Shown here: piece after piece, positions 1 through 12,039 of the stretch
Numbering within the stretch: position 1 is the first letter of the stretch
Layout of the letters: every line of letters starts with the position of its first letter
Assembly: GCA_963693315.1 (NCBI GenBank)
Contig: OY856187.1
Span: 392,154,288 to 392,218,287, forward strand
Direction of reading: 5' to 3'
Source of the DNA: Diogma glabrata
Taxonomy: Eukaryota > Arthropoda > Insecta > Diptera > Cylindrotomidae
Length of the DNA: 64,000 nucleotides
Made by a program: the position numbers and the translations under genes
The notes under the pieces: model-generated
The model's input: only the letters and a program-made list of their open reading frames with translations
Database searches by the model: none
What the model was told of the DNA's origin: nothing

Positions 1-1100
1 CAAAGTTTCATCAAAATTCGATAACGAACGAATGCTGTGTGCTCCCAACAACATTGAAAAAAGTGTGACACATTAAACAGGTGTTCGGGAGGACCCCCAC
101 CACTTATTCCAATATTATCCAAAAACTAATCAGTTCTTTGTTACTTAAGTTTCCATCTTTTTGTAAAGTTTCATTAAAATAAATTAATGAATGAAGTCTG
201 TATGCTCCCAACAAACTTAAAAAACAAAGTGTGAAAAGTCAGCATTTGTATGGTAGACCCCCCACCACTTTGATCAATGTGTCCCAAAACATGATAATTA
301 TCTTTTCACACTTATTGGAACCCTATTCCATAAGTTTCATCATAATCACTTCATTATTGTAGGCTGTAGTGTGCATAAAGACACTGAAAAAACTTCAAAA
401 AAGTACAAAAAAATTTTTTTTACCGGAAGTGAAAAACCGGAAGTTGGGATGCAGAACTATTGTAAACCGTACTACATACTCATGTACCAAGTTTCATCCA
501 ATTCGCTTATCAGGTACAGAAGTTATAGAGCTTTCAAAAAAACAGGTGCTCCAGGGACCCCCCACCACTTTGTTCACTATCGCTCAAAAACTAATCAGTT
601 CTTTGTCATACATGTTTGCGTCTTTTTCCAAAGTGTCATCAAAATTAATTCACGAACGAATGTTTTATGCTCCCAATAAACTTAAAAACTTTGTGGAAAA
701 AACCACCTGTTGTATGGTGGACCCCCAACCCTTTATCCAATGTGCTCCAAAAGCTGATTAAATCTTTCTCATGTTATTTAAAAGCTTTTCGCAACGTTTC
801 ATGAAAATCGATCGGTAATTGTAGGCTACAGTAGGGATAAACACCTGAAAAAAAAACTTTTTAACCGGAAGTGACAAACCGGAAGTTGGTATGCAAAAAT
901 ATTGGAAACAGTACTAAAACCTTATATACTAAGTTTCAATAAGATCATAGCCCGGGATCAGAAGTTATTCAAGATTTAAACTTAGAGGTGTTCGGGAGAC
1001 CCCCCGCCATTTTGTCCAAATTTGAAATGAATCCAGATCTTCCATTTTAAAGTGAACCTGTATCATTTTCCAAAGTTTCATCAAGATCATATGCAGAAAA
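1..1100. repeat. Degenerate ~440-bp repeat, about 2.5 units
   Basis: The phrase ACCGGAAGTG followed by an AACCGGAAGTTGG block recurs about 440 bp apart (near 422 and 863). The motif GACCCCCCACCACTTTG and variants recur near 90, 255, 550, 715 and 990, and AAGTTTCATCAAAAT recurs between them. The frames that cross this region are chance ORFs with no recognisable domain. The block ends in a CCCA microsatellite, a common tail for dispersed insect repeats. Family not identified. Confidence 0.55.
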
Positions 1101-1102
1101 CT

Positions 1103-1149
1103 CACCCACCCACCCACCCACCCACCCACCCACCCACCTACCCACCCAC
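1103..1149. repeat. (CCCA)n microsatellite
   Basis: About eleven CCCA tetramers with one interruption (CCTA). It lies directly at the end of the upstream dispersed repeat and may be its 3' tail. Confidence 0.9.
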
Positions 1150-1906
1150 GGCTTCAACATTAATGATGACTATGCATTTCATTTGTTAAATAATATGATG
1201 AAACACAAAAGAATTTGGTTTTATGCGTGCCACTGTTGTTTTATATTTTCAGACAAGATATAAATTGTTTTGAGCTTAAGCAAAAACTCTGTGTTAGCAT
1301 ATACTTTATAACACAAACTTTACATTTTAATTATTTTGTTTTTTTGTTAGTTTTTGAAAATATTTAATCACTTCAAAACTATTCAAACACTTTTAAACAA
1401 CACAGTTTCTTTTTTTCGGGTTCACCAATATGCTTATGCTCTTTAATAGGTAGATGGTTGGCGTTCTACCAAAAAACAATTGCACTAACTCGTTTAATAG
1501 ATTTATTAATTATAATCTGAACTGATACAATGTTTTCGGATTTATACAATGTTTGCGGTTAATTATTCTATTACTAAATAAATATTTTATTATATATTTA
1601 TACAGGGTTACCACAATCTTTTTATCAAGCCTTATTTAATACATTTTAAGCAAACAAAAGTTCAAAAGAATCGGTAAAAAAAATTTCAAAATAATAATTA
1701 ATAATTTATTCAAAAAAAAATTGTCTGTAATTTAAGTGTGTTATGTATAAACAAGAAGTCATTAAAATATAAAAAATAAAAGAAAAAAGGCTGTTTTTAA
1801 ATCGCCATTTTTGAAAAATAAAATTAAAAATATTGTATAAAAAGATAAATTATTTTATCAATATAGTATTTTTATAAAACTGTATTTATGTGTTAACTGT
1901 ACTTAT
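1150..1906. other. AT-rich spacer
   Basis: Strongly AT-rich sequence without a credible open frame, RNA gene or clear repeat. Nothing more can be supported. Confidence 0.6.
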
Positions 1907-2672
1907 GAGCAATTTCACGAAGATTCAACAACGTTTTGACTTGACCCTTTTTAATATTGATTATTTTTTGTTTATAGATAGTCTTTGATAAATAAAAAAT
2001 ACAACTTCTCTTAGAATTTTTTTTTTCGACCAGGGGTCTTCACAGGGTGCCCCTCAATTTTTGTTATTTTGAGTGCATTTTGACGAGCGATTGTAGAAAA
2101 ACTACTCAATCGATTTTCATAAATGATATGTCGTTGAATAGGTATTAAAACAAAGTTTTTAAAACTGTACACTGTTAATTTTTTGAAATAATTTTTAACG
2201 GTGTAACATAAGGAAAAAATGGTGTAATTGAAAAAAAGATGACATAGCCTTTTTTTTAAAAACTAAATTGAAGCTTATTTTATATCTAACCACTTGTGAA
2301 AGTTTAGGACTAGTTATATTTTTTGTTTTAGAGATAAAATTCGTTGTGAATATGACTGTCGGGAATCAGTTTTTTTTGTTCTGAAGGAAAATTATAAAAA
2401 TGGCGATTTTTAGATTCAGATTTTTTTTTTATGTTAAATATCAAATATTTTATTATTAAATGAACTTTTTAAAAAGCAATTTCAGTAAAGTTCAGCAAAA
2501 TTTTGCGACATTTTGACTTGACCCTTTTTAATTTGGTTTATTTTGGTCTATATTTAAAAAAATTCTACTTGAAACCGTATTTTTCATTTATCAAAGACTA
2601 TCTATAAACAAAAAATAATCAAAATTAAAAGGGGTCAAGTCAAAACGTTGTTGAATCTTCGTGAAATTGCTC
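1907..2672. mobile_element. Foldback/MITE-like element with ~95-bp inverted arms
   Basis: Arms 1907-2001 and 2578-2672 are near-perfect reverse complements, both containing CAACGTTTTGACTTGACCC and the complement of TATCTATAAACAAAAAATAA. The interior has a partial direct copy of the same arm near 2480-2535. No coding capacity is visible, so it is a non-autonomous or relic element. Target duplication not resolved. Confidence 0.7.
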
Positions 2673-2775
2673 TTATATATTAATTAATTAATTTATTTAT
2701 GTATTTATTTTTATATATATTTATTGGGTTTTTGTAAATGTTAGATATTCATAGTCTTATATAAAATTTATTTAT

Positions 2776-2862
2776 GCCCTTGATGATGACACCTGCAAGG
2801 TCGAAATATTGGGAAAAAATTTGAAAAAATAAAAGAGTCTAAAGTTAAAGCCGATTTTTAAG
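2776..2862 (+). other. Possible Penelope/hammerhead-like 3' fragment
   Basis: A short stem CCTTG...CAAGG encloses TGATGATGACACCTG and is followed by GTCGAAA. TGATGA ... stem ... CGAAA resembles the conserved core of hammerhead-like motifs in Penelope-like element terminal repeats. Only the motif is visible and no Penelope coding sequence lies next to it, so this is a weak call. Confidence 0.25.
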
Positions 2863-2872
2863 AAAAAAAAAT

Positions 2873-3134
2873 ATTTATTTTTTATTTATCTATTTATCTA
2901 TTTATTTATTTATTTATTTATCTATTTATTTATATATTTATTTATTTTTTATTTATTTACTTATTTATTTATTTATTTGTTTATATATTTATTTATTTAT
3001 TTATCTTTTCATATATTTATTTATTTATTTATTTCTGATTTACTTATTTATTCATTTATTTATTTCATATTTATTTATTTATTTATTTATTTACTTATTT
3101 ATTTATTTATAAATTTATTAATTTATATATCTAT

Positions 3135-3177
<43 letters not shown>

Positions 3178-3180
3178 TGT
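2873..3180. repeat. (TTTA)n microsatellite, ~300 bp
   Basis: Long run of TTTA tetramers with scattered TTTC, ATAT and TTAC interruptions. The poly-Ile/Phe/Tyr open frame across it is an artefact of the repeat. Confidence 0.95.
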
Positions 3181-3392
3181 GTTTTTAATATTTATCAAAA
3201 TAATGTATGTATATAATAATGCTTTTAATAATTATAATAATAAATTATACAAAATATTGTCTGAAGTCTTTCTTTAACAACTGTAGCTCTATTATAACCT
3301 TGCTGTCTATGCTTTTAAAGGCTTTTGCTTCTGTTATATAAGTATATTAAAAGCTGAAATTCCACATGCCATTATGGGAAAAATGTTAATCC
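3181..3392. other. AT-rich spacer
   Basis: No supported feature; short unique AT-rich DNA between the microsatellite and the next foldback. Confidence 0.5.
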
Positions 3393-4370
3393 ATTATACA
3401 CGTTGTGAATTGCTGAGAATATCAATTATTTTGATTTCGTAGCCTGTATTTTTTTATTTTAAATTCATAAATCCTTGATTCGCAGATCAGTCAATCCTTG
3501 ATTGACTGGTCTGCGAAAACTTGCTGTTTAAGACTGCTGCTCCAAGCTATTGTGAAAATAAATTGTTAAAAAATGCTAGATCTGATAAATCAGGACTATT
3601 AATGCTTCAAGTCGTCAAACTGACCAATAACTCGCAATTAGGAAAATTGAAAATTTGTTGACCCTAATAACGAGTTAGCAAGATACAGCCTATTATCAAA
3701 ATAAGTGAAGTATTTTTATTTGGAATGTGTTGTAATAATCATGAGCTTTAAGTTAATGACAACAAAATTTAAAATACACGACTGAAATAAAAGAGAGGTT
3801 GAATTAAAGAATCTATTGAGTAGACCAGCTTTTCTTCTTATCAATGAAAATTTAACATCTACTAATTCTAGCAATTTTGTTATAAAAACATAGACCCGTA
3901 ATTAGCTCCGACTCATTTAAAAGTGTTCTTTATTTTTAAAAATTACATTTTTATTTATTAGATAACTCTTTTTGATATAAATACAAAATAAATTTGTTTA
4001 ACAATTTTCTAATTCTGTGCTAAGAACGGAATTACGGACATTTCAAATATATTACGAACGTTATTCCGTTACTCCTACTCGCTGGTTTTAATACATAAAA
4101 GCTACAAAATCAGTATTTTGTTAACGTTAATCGATTAAAATAATCCTAATGAATCCACACAAAAGAATTTTTTAGTGAAAATACATACCGATAGATTTTT
4201 ATGGCCTTAAGAAAATGTTAATAAAACCTTAACCTTTTCCATAAGACAATGGTCTCAAACACAAAATTTTCGTTGAGCAATCAATCAAGGAATGATTTAT
4301 GAACTTAAAAAAAAATGCCAGCAATAAATCAAAATAATTGATTCTCAGCAATTCAGGGCGTGTACCATGA
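3393..4370. mobile_element. Foldback element with ~90-bp imperfect inverted repeats
   Basis: The segment around 3405-3485 (GAATTGCTGAGAAT, CAATTATTTTGATTT, TTCATAAATCCTTGATT) is the imperfect reverse complement of 4273-4355. A separate 15-bp-stem hairpin at 3481-3515 lies just inside the left arm. The ~790-bp interior shows no coding capacity. Likely a degenerate non-autonomous DNA element. Confidence 0.55.
3481..3515. repeat. 15-bp-stem hairpin
   Basis: CGCAGATCAGTCAAT and ATTGACTGGTCTGCG pair around a CCTTG loop with one mismatch. Part of the foldback arm; function unknown. Confidence 0.6.
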
Positions 4371-4743
4371 TATAAAATTTTTCAAAAAAGCTTAAATTTA
4401 TTTTATTTTAAAGCTTATTATGAAATAGCACGGAATAATGTACTAGCCGGTAATATTGTACACTTACCTTATCGTATAATTTTTTCCTCCGATAATTAAC
4501 TGTCAGATATAAAGTATATTCTCTGAGTTATTTCCGCCAAAAAAAAAAATAAAAAAAAATTGATTAAATAAATAAATAAATTTTATTAAAAAATTTATTT
4601 TTATTTGTTTTTAATTGAAACTCTTGCTACAATTTTTTAAATTTATATTTTAAACGATGACTTCCAGTCGGTAAAAAAATATCTGTAAAAGTTTTAAGAG
4701 AAAATATATGAACTATTTTCATTATTCATATTGTCAAATTCAT

Positions 4744-5538
4744 CTACTAAAAACTTACAAAACGACATATCTTAATTTGACTGCAGTGTAAAAAATAAAC
4801 AAGATTGTATTTATATATAGCATTTTTACCAGTGTAAAATAATGTTATTATAGGGCGATTTTTCTGTTCCGGTGTTTACCGCAATGGCGCTGCAAAAAGG
4901 GGATAAGAGAAAAATTCACAAAAATTTTATATGGAATTCCATACAAAACACAATTTGAATAATTTAAAAGTTATCTATGAAATTTCTCATTTTACTACAA
5001 TTAAATATTTTAAATTTGTTTACGAAGTATTATTGACAATATATTAGGCATAATATATAAAATATTTTCTTATCTTCTGTCCGTAAAACAAATACGAAAA
5101 TAGTTTTAATTTTTCATACAACTTTGTATGGGAAATTTAGGCAATATTTATGTTTCTTTTTTGAGCGATTTAAGAATGATATTTTATATATAACAATTAA
5201 AATATAGTCAATAACACTCCATAAGCAAATTAAAATTGTTCAATTGTGGTAAAATTAATAATTTCATAGATAATTTTTAGATTTATTCAAGTTGTGTTTT
5301 GTATGAAATCCCATATAAAAGTTTTTGAATTTATTCTCTTATCCTCTTTTTGCAGCGTCATTGCGGTAAACACCGGAACAGAAAAATCGCCCTATTGTGT
5401 TTGTCTGTTTTATTTCATCTGTAGGCAAACACAATAATAACATTATTTTATACTGCTGCAAATGCTATATATAATTACAATCTTGTTTATTTTTTACACA
5501 GTCAAATTTAGATATGTTGTTTTGTAAGTTTTTAGTAG
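4744..5538. mobile_element. Outer foldback element, split by a nested MITE
   Basis: The left part 4744-4852 starts CTACTAAAAACTTACAAAAC. It is the reverse complement of the right end of 5393-5538, which ends TTTTGTAAGTTTTTAGTAG. The right half carries about 50 extra bases with its own small palindrome (ATTGTGTTTG...CAAACACAAT). A second palindromic element at 4853-5392 sits at its centre. Confidence 0.65.
4853..5392. mobile_element. 540-bp palindromic MITE inserted at TA
   Basis: Ends are GGGCGATTTTTCTGTTCCGG and its exact reverse complement, flanked on both sides by TA (4851-4852 and 5393-5394). Similarity between the halves continues inward almost to the centre with moderate divergence, so most of the element is one long inverted repeat. 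TA duplication and long inverted repeats fit a Tc1/mariner-mobilised MITE, but no transposase is present. Confidence 0.75.
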
Positions 5539-5554
5539 GTGAAAGCGGTGAAAA

Positions 5555-5664
5555 AAATAGCGTGGTAGAAACGTTTTTGCGTTCCTGAACTTATTCCACT
5601 CGACGCTATCGCGTTTCGTGGACAAACCGTTCAGTCACGCAAAAAGAGACGTTTTCACCACTTG
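5555..5664. repeat. Imperfect palindrome, ~110 bp
   Basis: GTGGTAGAAACGTTTTTGCG on the left pairs imperfectly with CGCAAAAAGAGACGTTTTCAC on the right around a GC-richer centre (ACTCGACGCTATCGCG). Possibly a small MITE. No target duplication resolved. Confidence 0.4.
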
Positions 5665-6240
5665 TATAAAAATCTACTATACTTAAAAGCTTTATATTGC
5701 AGTCGTATAGTTCAAACAAAACAACTTATTTTTTTTGTAGCCGCCATTTTGTGTATACAGGTAAGTTATAGGGTTTTATTTATTATAGTTAGTATTTTAT
5801 TTATAGTTTACGAGATAATCGTTAAAACGGTATGTTGTATTTAGAGTAATAGCTTTCATGTTGAATTTTGATCTCAATCACAATATTTTAGTATAATATT
5901 ATATATTTATTCAGCAAAAAAGAAAAAAAAGTCAGTCATTCGTACTTGAATAAAATTCGCTCGTCAAGGGTTCCGTGAATGTAAAAGAACACAATATCAA
6001 AAACTATTGACAAAAAGTTGTGTTGTAATGTCTTTATATTTCCAGACCATAGACGAATAACAAAATAATTAATCGTAAATGTCAATAGTAAATTACAATC
6101 AAATCCACATTGATCAAAAATAACTCAAAAAATGTTACATTAGGTTAAATCTCATCCATAGATGTTTATGGTAACTCAAGAAAGATTCACTAGCTTGTAA
6201 ATGGTTTAAATTTGATTATTTTTTCGGTCAAACAAGTGTT
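5665..6240. other. AT-rich spacer with AGGGTTCCGT motif
   Basis: No gene. AGGGTTCCGT at 5967-5976 is followed by sequence resembling the reverse complement of 22690-22745, which ends ACGGAACCCT. This suggests the outer ends of a repeat that contains the ~285-bp array. Confidence 0.45.
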
Positions 6241-6244
6241 GAAA

Positions 6245-7341
6245 TTTAGGGGGGTGGAGTGGATACATACTAAAAATATTTTTTTTCAATAACACAAAAA
6301 CTGTGCACCGCTAAGTTCTAAAAAAATTGTAATGTTTCTTAAATTAAGTGCTCCTTCATATGACACCCCATTTGCTTTCAAAAGTGGTTTTTTACTCTCC
6401 CCACACCCATCCCCTAAACACACAGAAATATAGTTATTTGAGACTTTGCTATGATTTTCAATCAAAATTTACAAATTATCCTGTCCCTGCGAGTTTTTTA
6501 AAATTTTTCTGTCAATCATCGTCGAAACGTAGGGAGCGAAACAATCTGAAATTTACACTTTTTTGATAATAAATCAAAAACTGGGCACCGCGAAATTCTA
6601 AAAAAAATTGCAATGATTTATAAATTAGGTGTTCTTTTAAATGACATCTCACTCGCTTGGATCCAAAAAGATTTTCTTTTACCCTCCTTACTCTGGTCCC
6701 CTAAACACACAGAAATATAATTATCTGAGACCTCTCTATAATTTTCATACAAAATTTACCAAATTTCCTAGCTCTGTGAATTTTTTCAAATTTTTCTGTC
6801 AATCAGTGTCGAATCGTAGGGTGGCGGGAACGGTCTGAATTTTGCACTTTTTTGTCCATAACTCAAAAACTGTGCACCGCAAAATTCTAAAAAAATTACA
6901 ATGAATTTTAAATTAGGTGTTCTTTCAAATGACACCCCATTCGCTTGGGTCAAAAAAATTTTTTTTACCCACTTTACACCGGTCCCCTAAACACACAGAT
7001 ATATAATTATTTGAGACCTAGCTTTAATTTTCGAATCGTAGGGTGGCGGGAACGGTCTGAATTTTGCACTTTTTTGTCCATAACTCAAAAACTGTGCACC
7101 GCAAAATTCTAAAAAAATTACAACGAATTTTAAATTAGGTGTTCTTTCAAATGACACCCCATTTGCTTGGGTCAAAAACATTTTTTTTTACCCTTTTTAC
7201 ACCGGTCCCCTAAACACACAGAAATACAATTATTTGAGACCTCTCTATAATTTTCATACAAAATTTACCAAATTTCCTAGCTCTGTGAATTTTTTCAAAT
7301 TTTTCTGTCAATCAGTGTCGAATCGTAGGGTGGCGGGAACG
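6245..7341. repeat. ~285-bp tandem array, left part
   Basis: The phrase AACTCAAAAACTGTGCACCG recurs at about 6299, 6578, 6867 and 7090, giving periods of about 280, 289 and a shortened 222 bp. Each unit also has GACACCCCAT and TCCCCTAAACACACAGA. The short frames across it are chance ORFs repeated with the unit. The array is interrupted at 7342 by a large DNA transposon and resumes at 21832. Confidence 0.85.
7333..7341. other. Target-site duplication, left copy (9 bp)
   Basis: GCGGGAACG, repeated exactly at 21832-21840. Joining the outer flanks across one copy recreates the sequence found in a neighbouring array unit near 6818-6838 (GGGTGGCGGGAACGGTCTGA), so the empty site is visible in the same window. 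Confidence 0.9.
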
Positions 7342-7375
7342 ACCTATGTGAAGTTAGCCCAGAATTCTATCCCCG
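7342..7375 (+). repeat. Left terminal inverted repeat of the MULE
   Basis: TATGTGAAGTTAGCCCAG and, after a short mismatched stretch, TCCCCGAAAA match the reverse complement of 21798-21831. The three outermost mismatches within the first four bases are the only differences in the terminal 21 bp. Confidence 0.85.
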
Positions 7376-8135
7376 AAAATAGGGATAGTTTCATATGGTA
7401 ATAATATCGCAAAACTTGCTACTATCATGATATTATATTTAAAATTTATTCTAACACAAACTTATAGGATCTACAACTTTGAAATAAAAGTGCTTTAAAA
7501 TATTCACAGAAAACATCAAGCATATCATCAATAACATATATTACCTTCTATACCCTTCAAAATAACCATCGTTTTTACTATATGCAATTCTCAGCCTAAA
7601 TTTTCCAGTCACGACGGTTAAAATCTATCTCTTTAAGTATTATTAAAGCAAATATAAATTTTGTTAATTCTAATAACGAACCTACTAATTGTTGAAAAAG
7701 AAATATTTTTTCCAGAATTGTTCTGGATGGTGTAATTCAGAAAACCTTTTCGGACATTTGAGTAAATTGTCATTTTTAACAATGTTTAAAAGAGTATTTT
7801 TTGATGTACTGACATAGAGTGCTAATCAAAATCAAGTAGCTAGCCGGAAATTGGGATAATTGAGTAGATTTCGAGATAAAATTTTCAGAACTTTGGAATA
7901 ATTTGTCATCTTTGAGAATTTTTTGATGTAGCGATACAGACGCTTGTAAAGCAAAAATTAGTAGCTGGCCGGAAATTGTGATAATTGTTTAAAAAAGTTA
8001 AAGGTTCAATAATATGTTATATGATTTTTTCATCAGCAAACGTATGAGTAGATTCTGACATAAAAATCTCAGAAGAATTTCAGATTTATTTTAAGACAGC
8101 AAAATATTTTAGAAATTTTATCGAATAGTAAAAAT
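7376..8135 (+). repeat. Left arm of the MULE, outer part
   Basis: Diverged arm sequence with fragments of the 184-bp monomer (CGCTTGTAAAGCAAAAATTAG, GCTGGCCGGAAATT near 7855 and 7965). The sequence CATGATATTATATTT occurs near both ends of the transposon. No coding capacity. Confidence 0.6.
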
Positions 8136-8382
8136 CGTCGCCTTAATAATGAAACAACGTATGCTATTTATACGTTGTTTTTATATTATAGGTGCGCTGC
8201 ATTCCCCATAAGGGTATCTTTGAATTGGCGTTTTTACATTTTCGAATTATTTTATGACTGGGGGTTAGAATTAATAAATTATAAATTAACGTCCATGCAA
8301 ATGCATGCGCACATCAAACTTTAAACTCAAATATCTCGAAACTATACTTTTGCGTATACGTCATTTCATTATTAAAGCGACG
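8136..8382. mobile_element. 247-bp MITE in the MULE left arm
   Basis: Terminal inverted repeats of about 26 bp: CGTCGCCTTAATAATGAAAC on the left and the near-exact reverse complement on the right (GTCATTTCATTATTAAAGCG then ACG). Removing 8136-8382 with one AAAT restores the arm sequence TAGTAAAAATATAACTTCTG found uninterrupted at 12287-12306. The duplication is AAAT or shorter because the site is A-rich. No transposase inside. Confidence 0.75.
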
Positions 8383-9144
8383 AAATATAACTTCTGTTCA
8401 TAATTTTAAAATTTTGAATAAACTTGGATAATTTAGGATAATCATTTCAATTTCAAAATAATCTAACTTTTAAGAAAAATTATTCACCTAAATAACTACG
8501 CAAATTATATGATATACTATATGCAACTCTCAGCCCCGAAAAGTTTTCTCTCCTGATAGTAACATATACATTAATTTTTTGATGCAACAATACAGACAAT
8601 GTAAAGCAAAAACTAGTTGCTGGCCGGAAATTGTGATAACTGTTTGAAATAGCTTAAGGCTCAATCATATGTTATTTAATTTTTTTATTAGCAAAGGTAT
8701 GAGTAGATTTCGAGATAAAATTCTCAGAACTTTGGAATAATTTGTCATCTTTGAGAATGTTTTGATGTAGCGATACAGACGCTTGTAAAACAAAAATTAG
8801 TAGCTGGCCGGAAATTGTGATAATTGTTTCAATTATTTAAAGGTTCAATAATATGTTGTATAATTTTTCTATCAGGAAACGTATGAGTAGATTTCGAGAT
8901 AAAATTCTCAGAACTTTGGAGTAATATGTCGTCTTTAAGGATTTTTTGATGTAGCGATACAGACGCTTGTAAAGCAAAAACTAGTTGCTGGCCGGAAATT
9001 GTGATAATTGTTTAAAATAGTTAAAGGTTCAATAATATGTTATATGATTTTTTCATCAGCAAACGTATGAGTAGATTTCGAGATAAAAATCTCAGAAGAA
9101 TTTCAGATTTATTTTAAGAGAGCAAAATTTTTTAGAAATTTTAT
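8383..9144 (+). repeat. 184-bp monomer array, left arm before the Penelope insertion
   Basis: GATGTAGCGATACAGACGC or its variant recurs at about 8584, 8768 and 8951, spacing 183-184 bp. The block opens with CAACTCTCAGCCCCGAAAAG, which is also present at 12434, so this segment and 12300-12510 are a higher-order duplication. Confidence 0.85.
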
Positions 9145-9156
9145 CGAATAGTAAAA
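9145..9156. other. Target duplication of the Penelope element, left copy
   Basis: CGAATAGTAAAA, repeated exactly at 12283-12294. The uninterrupted sequence belongs to the MULE arm, showing the Penelope element inserted after the arm existed. Confidence 0.8.
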
Positions 9157-9202
9157 GTATTTATTGAGGTTACTGTTGGCACTTGGCGAAACATTATTAA
9201 TA

Positions 9203-9440
9203 ATAAATTTATTTTAATAAATGAAACACTTGTTTGTATTCCGCAAATTAATTTTTGTTTCTAACTTTATTTATTTTGAAAATAAAATTAAAATTAAAAA
9301 CAGCTCGACCGGTTTCGGTTTTTACACCATTTTCAAGAGCTTCAAAATTGTTACAAAGAAAAAATAATACAACCTGTCATTTATATACAAATAAAATTAA
9401 ATTAAGAATGAAACTAGATCAAAAATGATAAAAAATGATA
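9203..9440 (-). repeat. Left inverted terminal repeat of the Penelope element
   Basis: Reverse complement of 12040-12282 with few differences. It includes the conserved short hairpin-forming stretch around ACCGGTTTCGG. Confidence 0.85.
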
Positions 9441-9470
9441 GACAGTAACCTCAATAAATACTATTAAATT

Positions 9471-11880
9471 GGCAGATCTAGCCACTCTGACTGTTATTTA
9501 TAAAAAGTTATTAAAGAAAAAAGAACTTACCAACAATCATTTATGGTTTAATACACGCTGTAAAAAATTCAAAATTATACCAAACTATATTCAAATTTAT
9601 ACCCCAATTAAAAATGATCGTGCATTGAAAGCTATTCACATAGGACAAGCAGCGTGGCTCCAGGCTTAAATAAATTATTTATATGCTACACGGAACAATA
9701 TTTCAACACACCTAAAAGTTGCACATACTGAAATGTTGTATAGATTACATCCTACAGAATTTCATGTAATTGATATTTATTTAAGAAATGAAGTAAATGA
9801 AATTGCACATCAACAATATTTACTACAAAAAAAGAAGTTGGAACAACTTTTGATCATTAATTTTCCTGAAACAATTCCACAAGAAACATCTCATGAGTTT
9901 TTTAAAAAAATTGAAAATTTATCAACTATTAATTTTACAATAGAAGAAACAAATTTGTTGAATAAAGGACTGAAGTTTGCACCAGTTAACACTAATGTTT
10001 CCGACAATTTATTTAAAGTGGCTGTTGATGTGGAAGTCGCTTTATCTGGAAGTTTTAACTGTTCCATTAACAAAAACAACCTAAAAGCTATTTGTGCCGA
10101 AGAAATTAGATGTGAAAAAAACCAAAATTTAAGTATAAGCCATTTAGATTCTAAAAATTTAAATTTAGTTAAAACTATCAAATCCAAACTTCTTTTAAAT
10201 GACTGTATTCTTTGTAAAGCTGATAAGGGAAATACCATCACAATTTTACCTAAATTTTTATATATCCAAAAAATTAATGACTTCTTATTTGATAGCAATG
10301 CTGAAATTCTTCGAACCGATCCTACAAATAAATTTAAACTATCTGTTACAAATTGTCTTTCTTCATGTACTGATTTGATACCACCTTCGACAGCATTTCA
10401 ATTTAAACAAATGAATCCGTTTGCACCTGTCCTTTACGGACTACCAAAATTACACAAACCAAATATACCAATTAGGCCAATCGTTTCATATTGTAGTGCT
10501 CCTGCCTACAAACTTTGCAAAAAGTTTCAAAATATTTTCATTGAAAAAACTGGTTTTGTTTCCAAATATTCAGTTAAAAATTCTTTAGATCTCATTAATA
10601 AAATTAAAAATGTTGTAGTTCCTCTAAATTCTAAATTAATATCGTTTGACGTATCAAGTTTGTTTACTTCTATTCCATTAAATATACTAAAAGATATTGT
10701 AATTCAAATTATAAACGTAAATGTATTATCTGCCGATATTAGAGATGAGTTAATCCTTATATATAGGACTTGCGTGGAACAAAATTATTTCACTTTCGAA
10801 AACCAATTTTTTAAATTCACTGACGGACTCCCTATGGGTTCGCCTTTATCACCCTTACTTTCCGAAATTTTTATGGATTGGTTTGAACATCAATTCCTAG
10901 ATGCTAACTTACAAGAAGCTAGTAATATTTTATTTTGGTATAGATACGTAGACGATATTCTTTGCCTTTGGACCGGTACAGAAAGACAGTTAGACAATTT
11001 TCTTATTTTACTTAATGGAAAACATCCTTCAATAAAATTTACTTTTGAAAAGGAAATTGATAAAACTTTAAATTTTCTAGATATTCAAATTAAACATATT
11101 ACAACTAATTTTGAATTTGACATATATCGTAAGCCTACATGTACTGATATTTTAATACATTCTTCATCAAATCATTCTTTTAATGCAAAAAATGCCGCAA
11201 TCTTTTCACTCGTCGAGAGACTTGTTAAAACACCACTTTCTGACCAAAATTTTCAAAAAGAACTAAATTTAATTTTATTAATTGCTAAAAACAACGGTTT
11301 CGAATCAAAATTAGTTCACAAAATCCTTCAACGAAAGTTAAAACGTATTGCTTACAATTTGATTTATCCAAATTCATTACAAGATACTAAACGTTGGCGC
11401 AAAATTCATTATTCGGGTAATTTAAGTCAGAGACTAGGTAATACATTATCTAAATATACAAATTTAAGCTGTGCATTTTACAACAATTTCAACTTAAATA
11501 ATTTATTAGTTAACAACAAACCTAAACAAAATTTAATTTTGAAATCTGGTGTCTACCAACTTAGTTGTGAAGATTGTAATGCTATATATATAGGTCAAAC
11601 TGGTCGTAATTTCAAGCAGCGATGTTCAGAACATTTTAGGGCATTAAGATTGGGACACACAAGTTCAACTTTTTCTAACCATTTAATTAACGAAAACCAT
11701 AATAGCTGTTTTCTTAATAACGAAAATCTAAAAATTCATCATGTTGAAACTAAAGGCCCCAAACTTGATATTCTTGAATCGTTTGAAATTCGTAAAGCTC
11801 TTTATTTAAATAAAAGTTTATTAAATTTACAAACAGATGTCATTTATTCGGCTTTAACCAACCCAGATCTGTTTCTTTAA
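9471..11880 (+). pseudogene. Penelope-like RT/GIY-YIG polyprotein, one in-frame stop
   Basis: Encodes a Penelope-type reverse transcriptase with a C-terminal GIY-YIG endonuclease, used for target-primed reverse transcription. The frame is open from about 9471, stops once at 9667-9669 (TAA), and continues in the same frame to 11880. The ATG at 9733 would give a 715-residue protein lacking about 90 N-terminal residues. RT landmarks are GLPKLHKPNIPIRPIVS (fingers), SFDVSSLFTSIP, GLPMGSPLSPLL and the catalytic YVDD. The GIY-YIG domain is near residues 605-650 of the ATG frame (GVYQL...AIYIGQTGR...R..EH). Apart from the stop it is intact, so inactivation is recent. No promoter could be assigned. 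Confidence 0.85.
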
Positions 11881-12039
11881 CACAAAATTTTACTTGTTTT
11901 CAGAAAATTCTAAATTGTGTTGTGATTTCCTTTTGTTATATACAGTCATTATTTCATATATTAATTTTAATATTTAATGGATAAACAATAGTTTTTAAAA
12001 AATGTCAGCTCTTTGAATTTACTATCATTTAAATTTTAA

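Noticed and set aside
2977..3216. 79-residue open frame rich in Ile, Phe and Tyr
   Set aside because: It is the TTTA microsatellite read as protein.
9891..10298. 135-residue minus-strand frame
   Set aside because: Antisense shadow of the Penelope reverse transcriptase frame.
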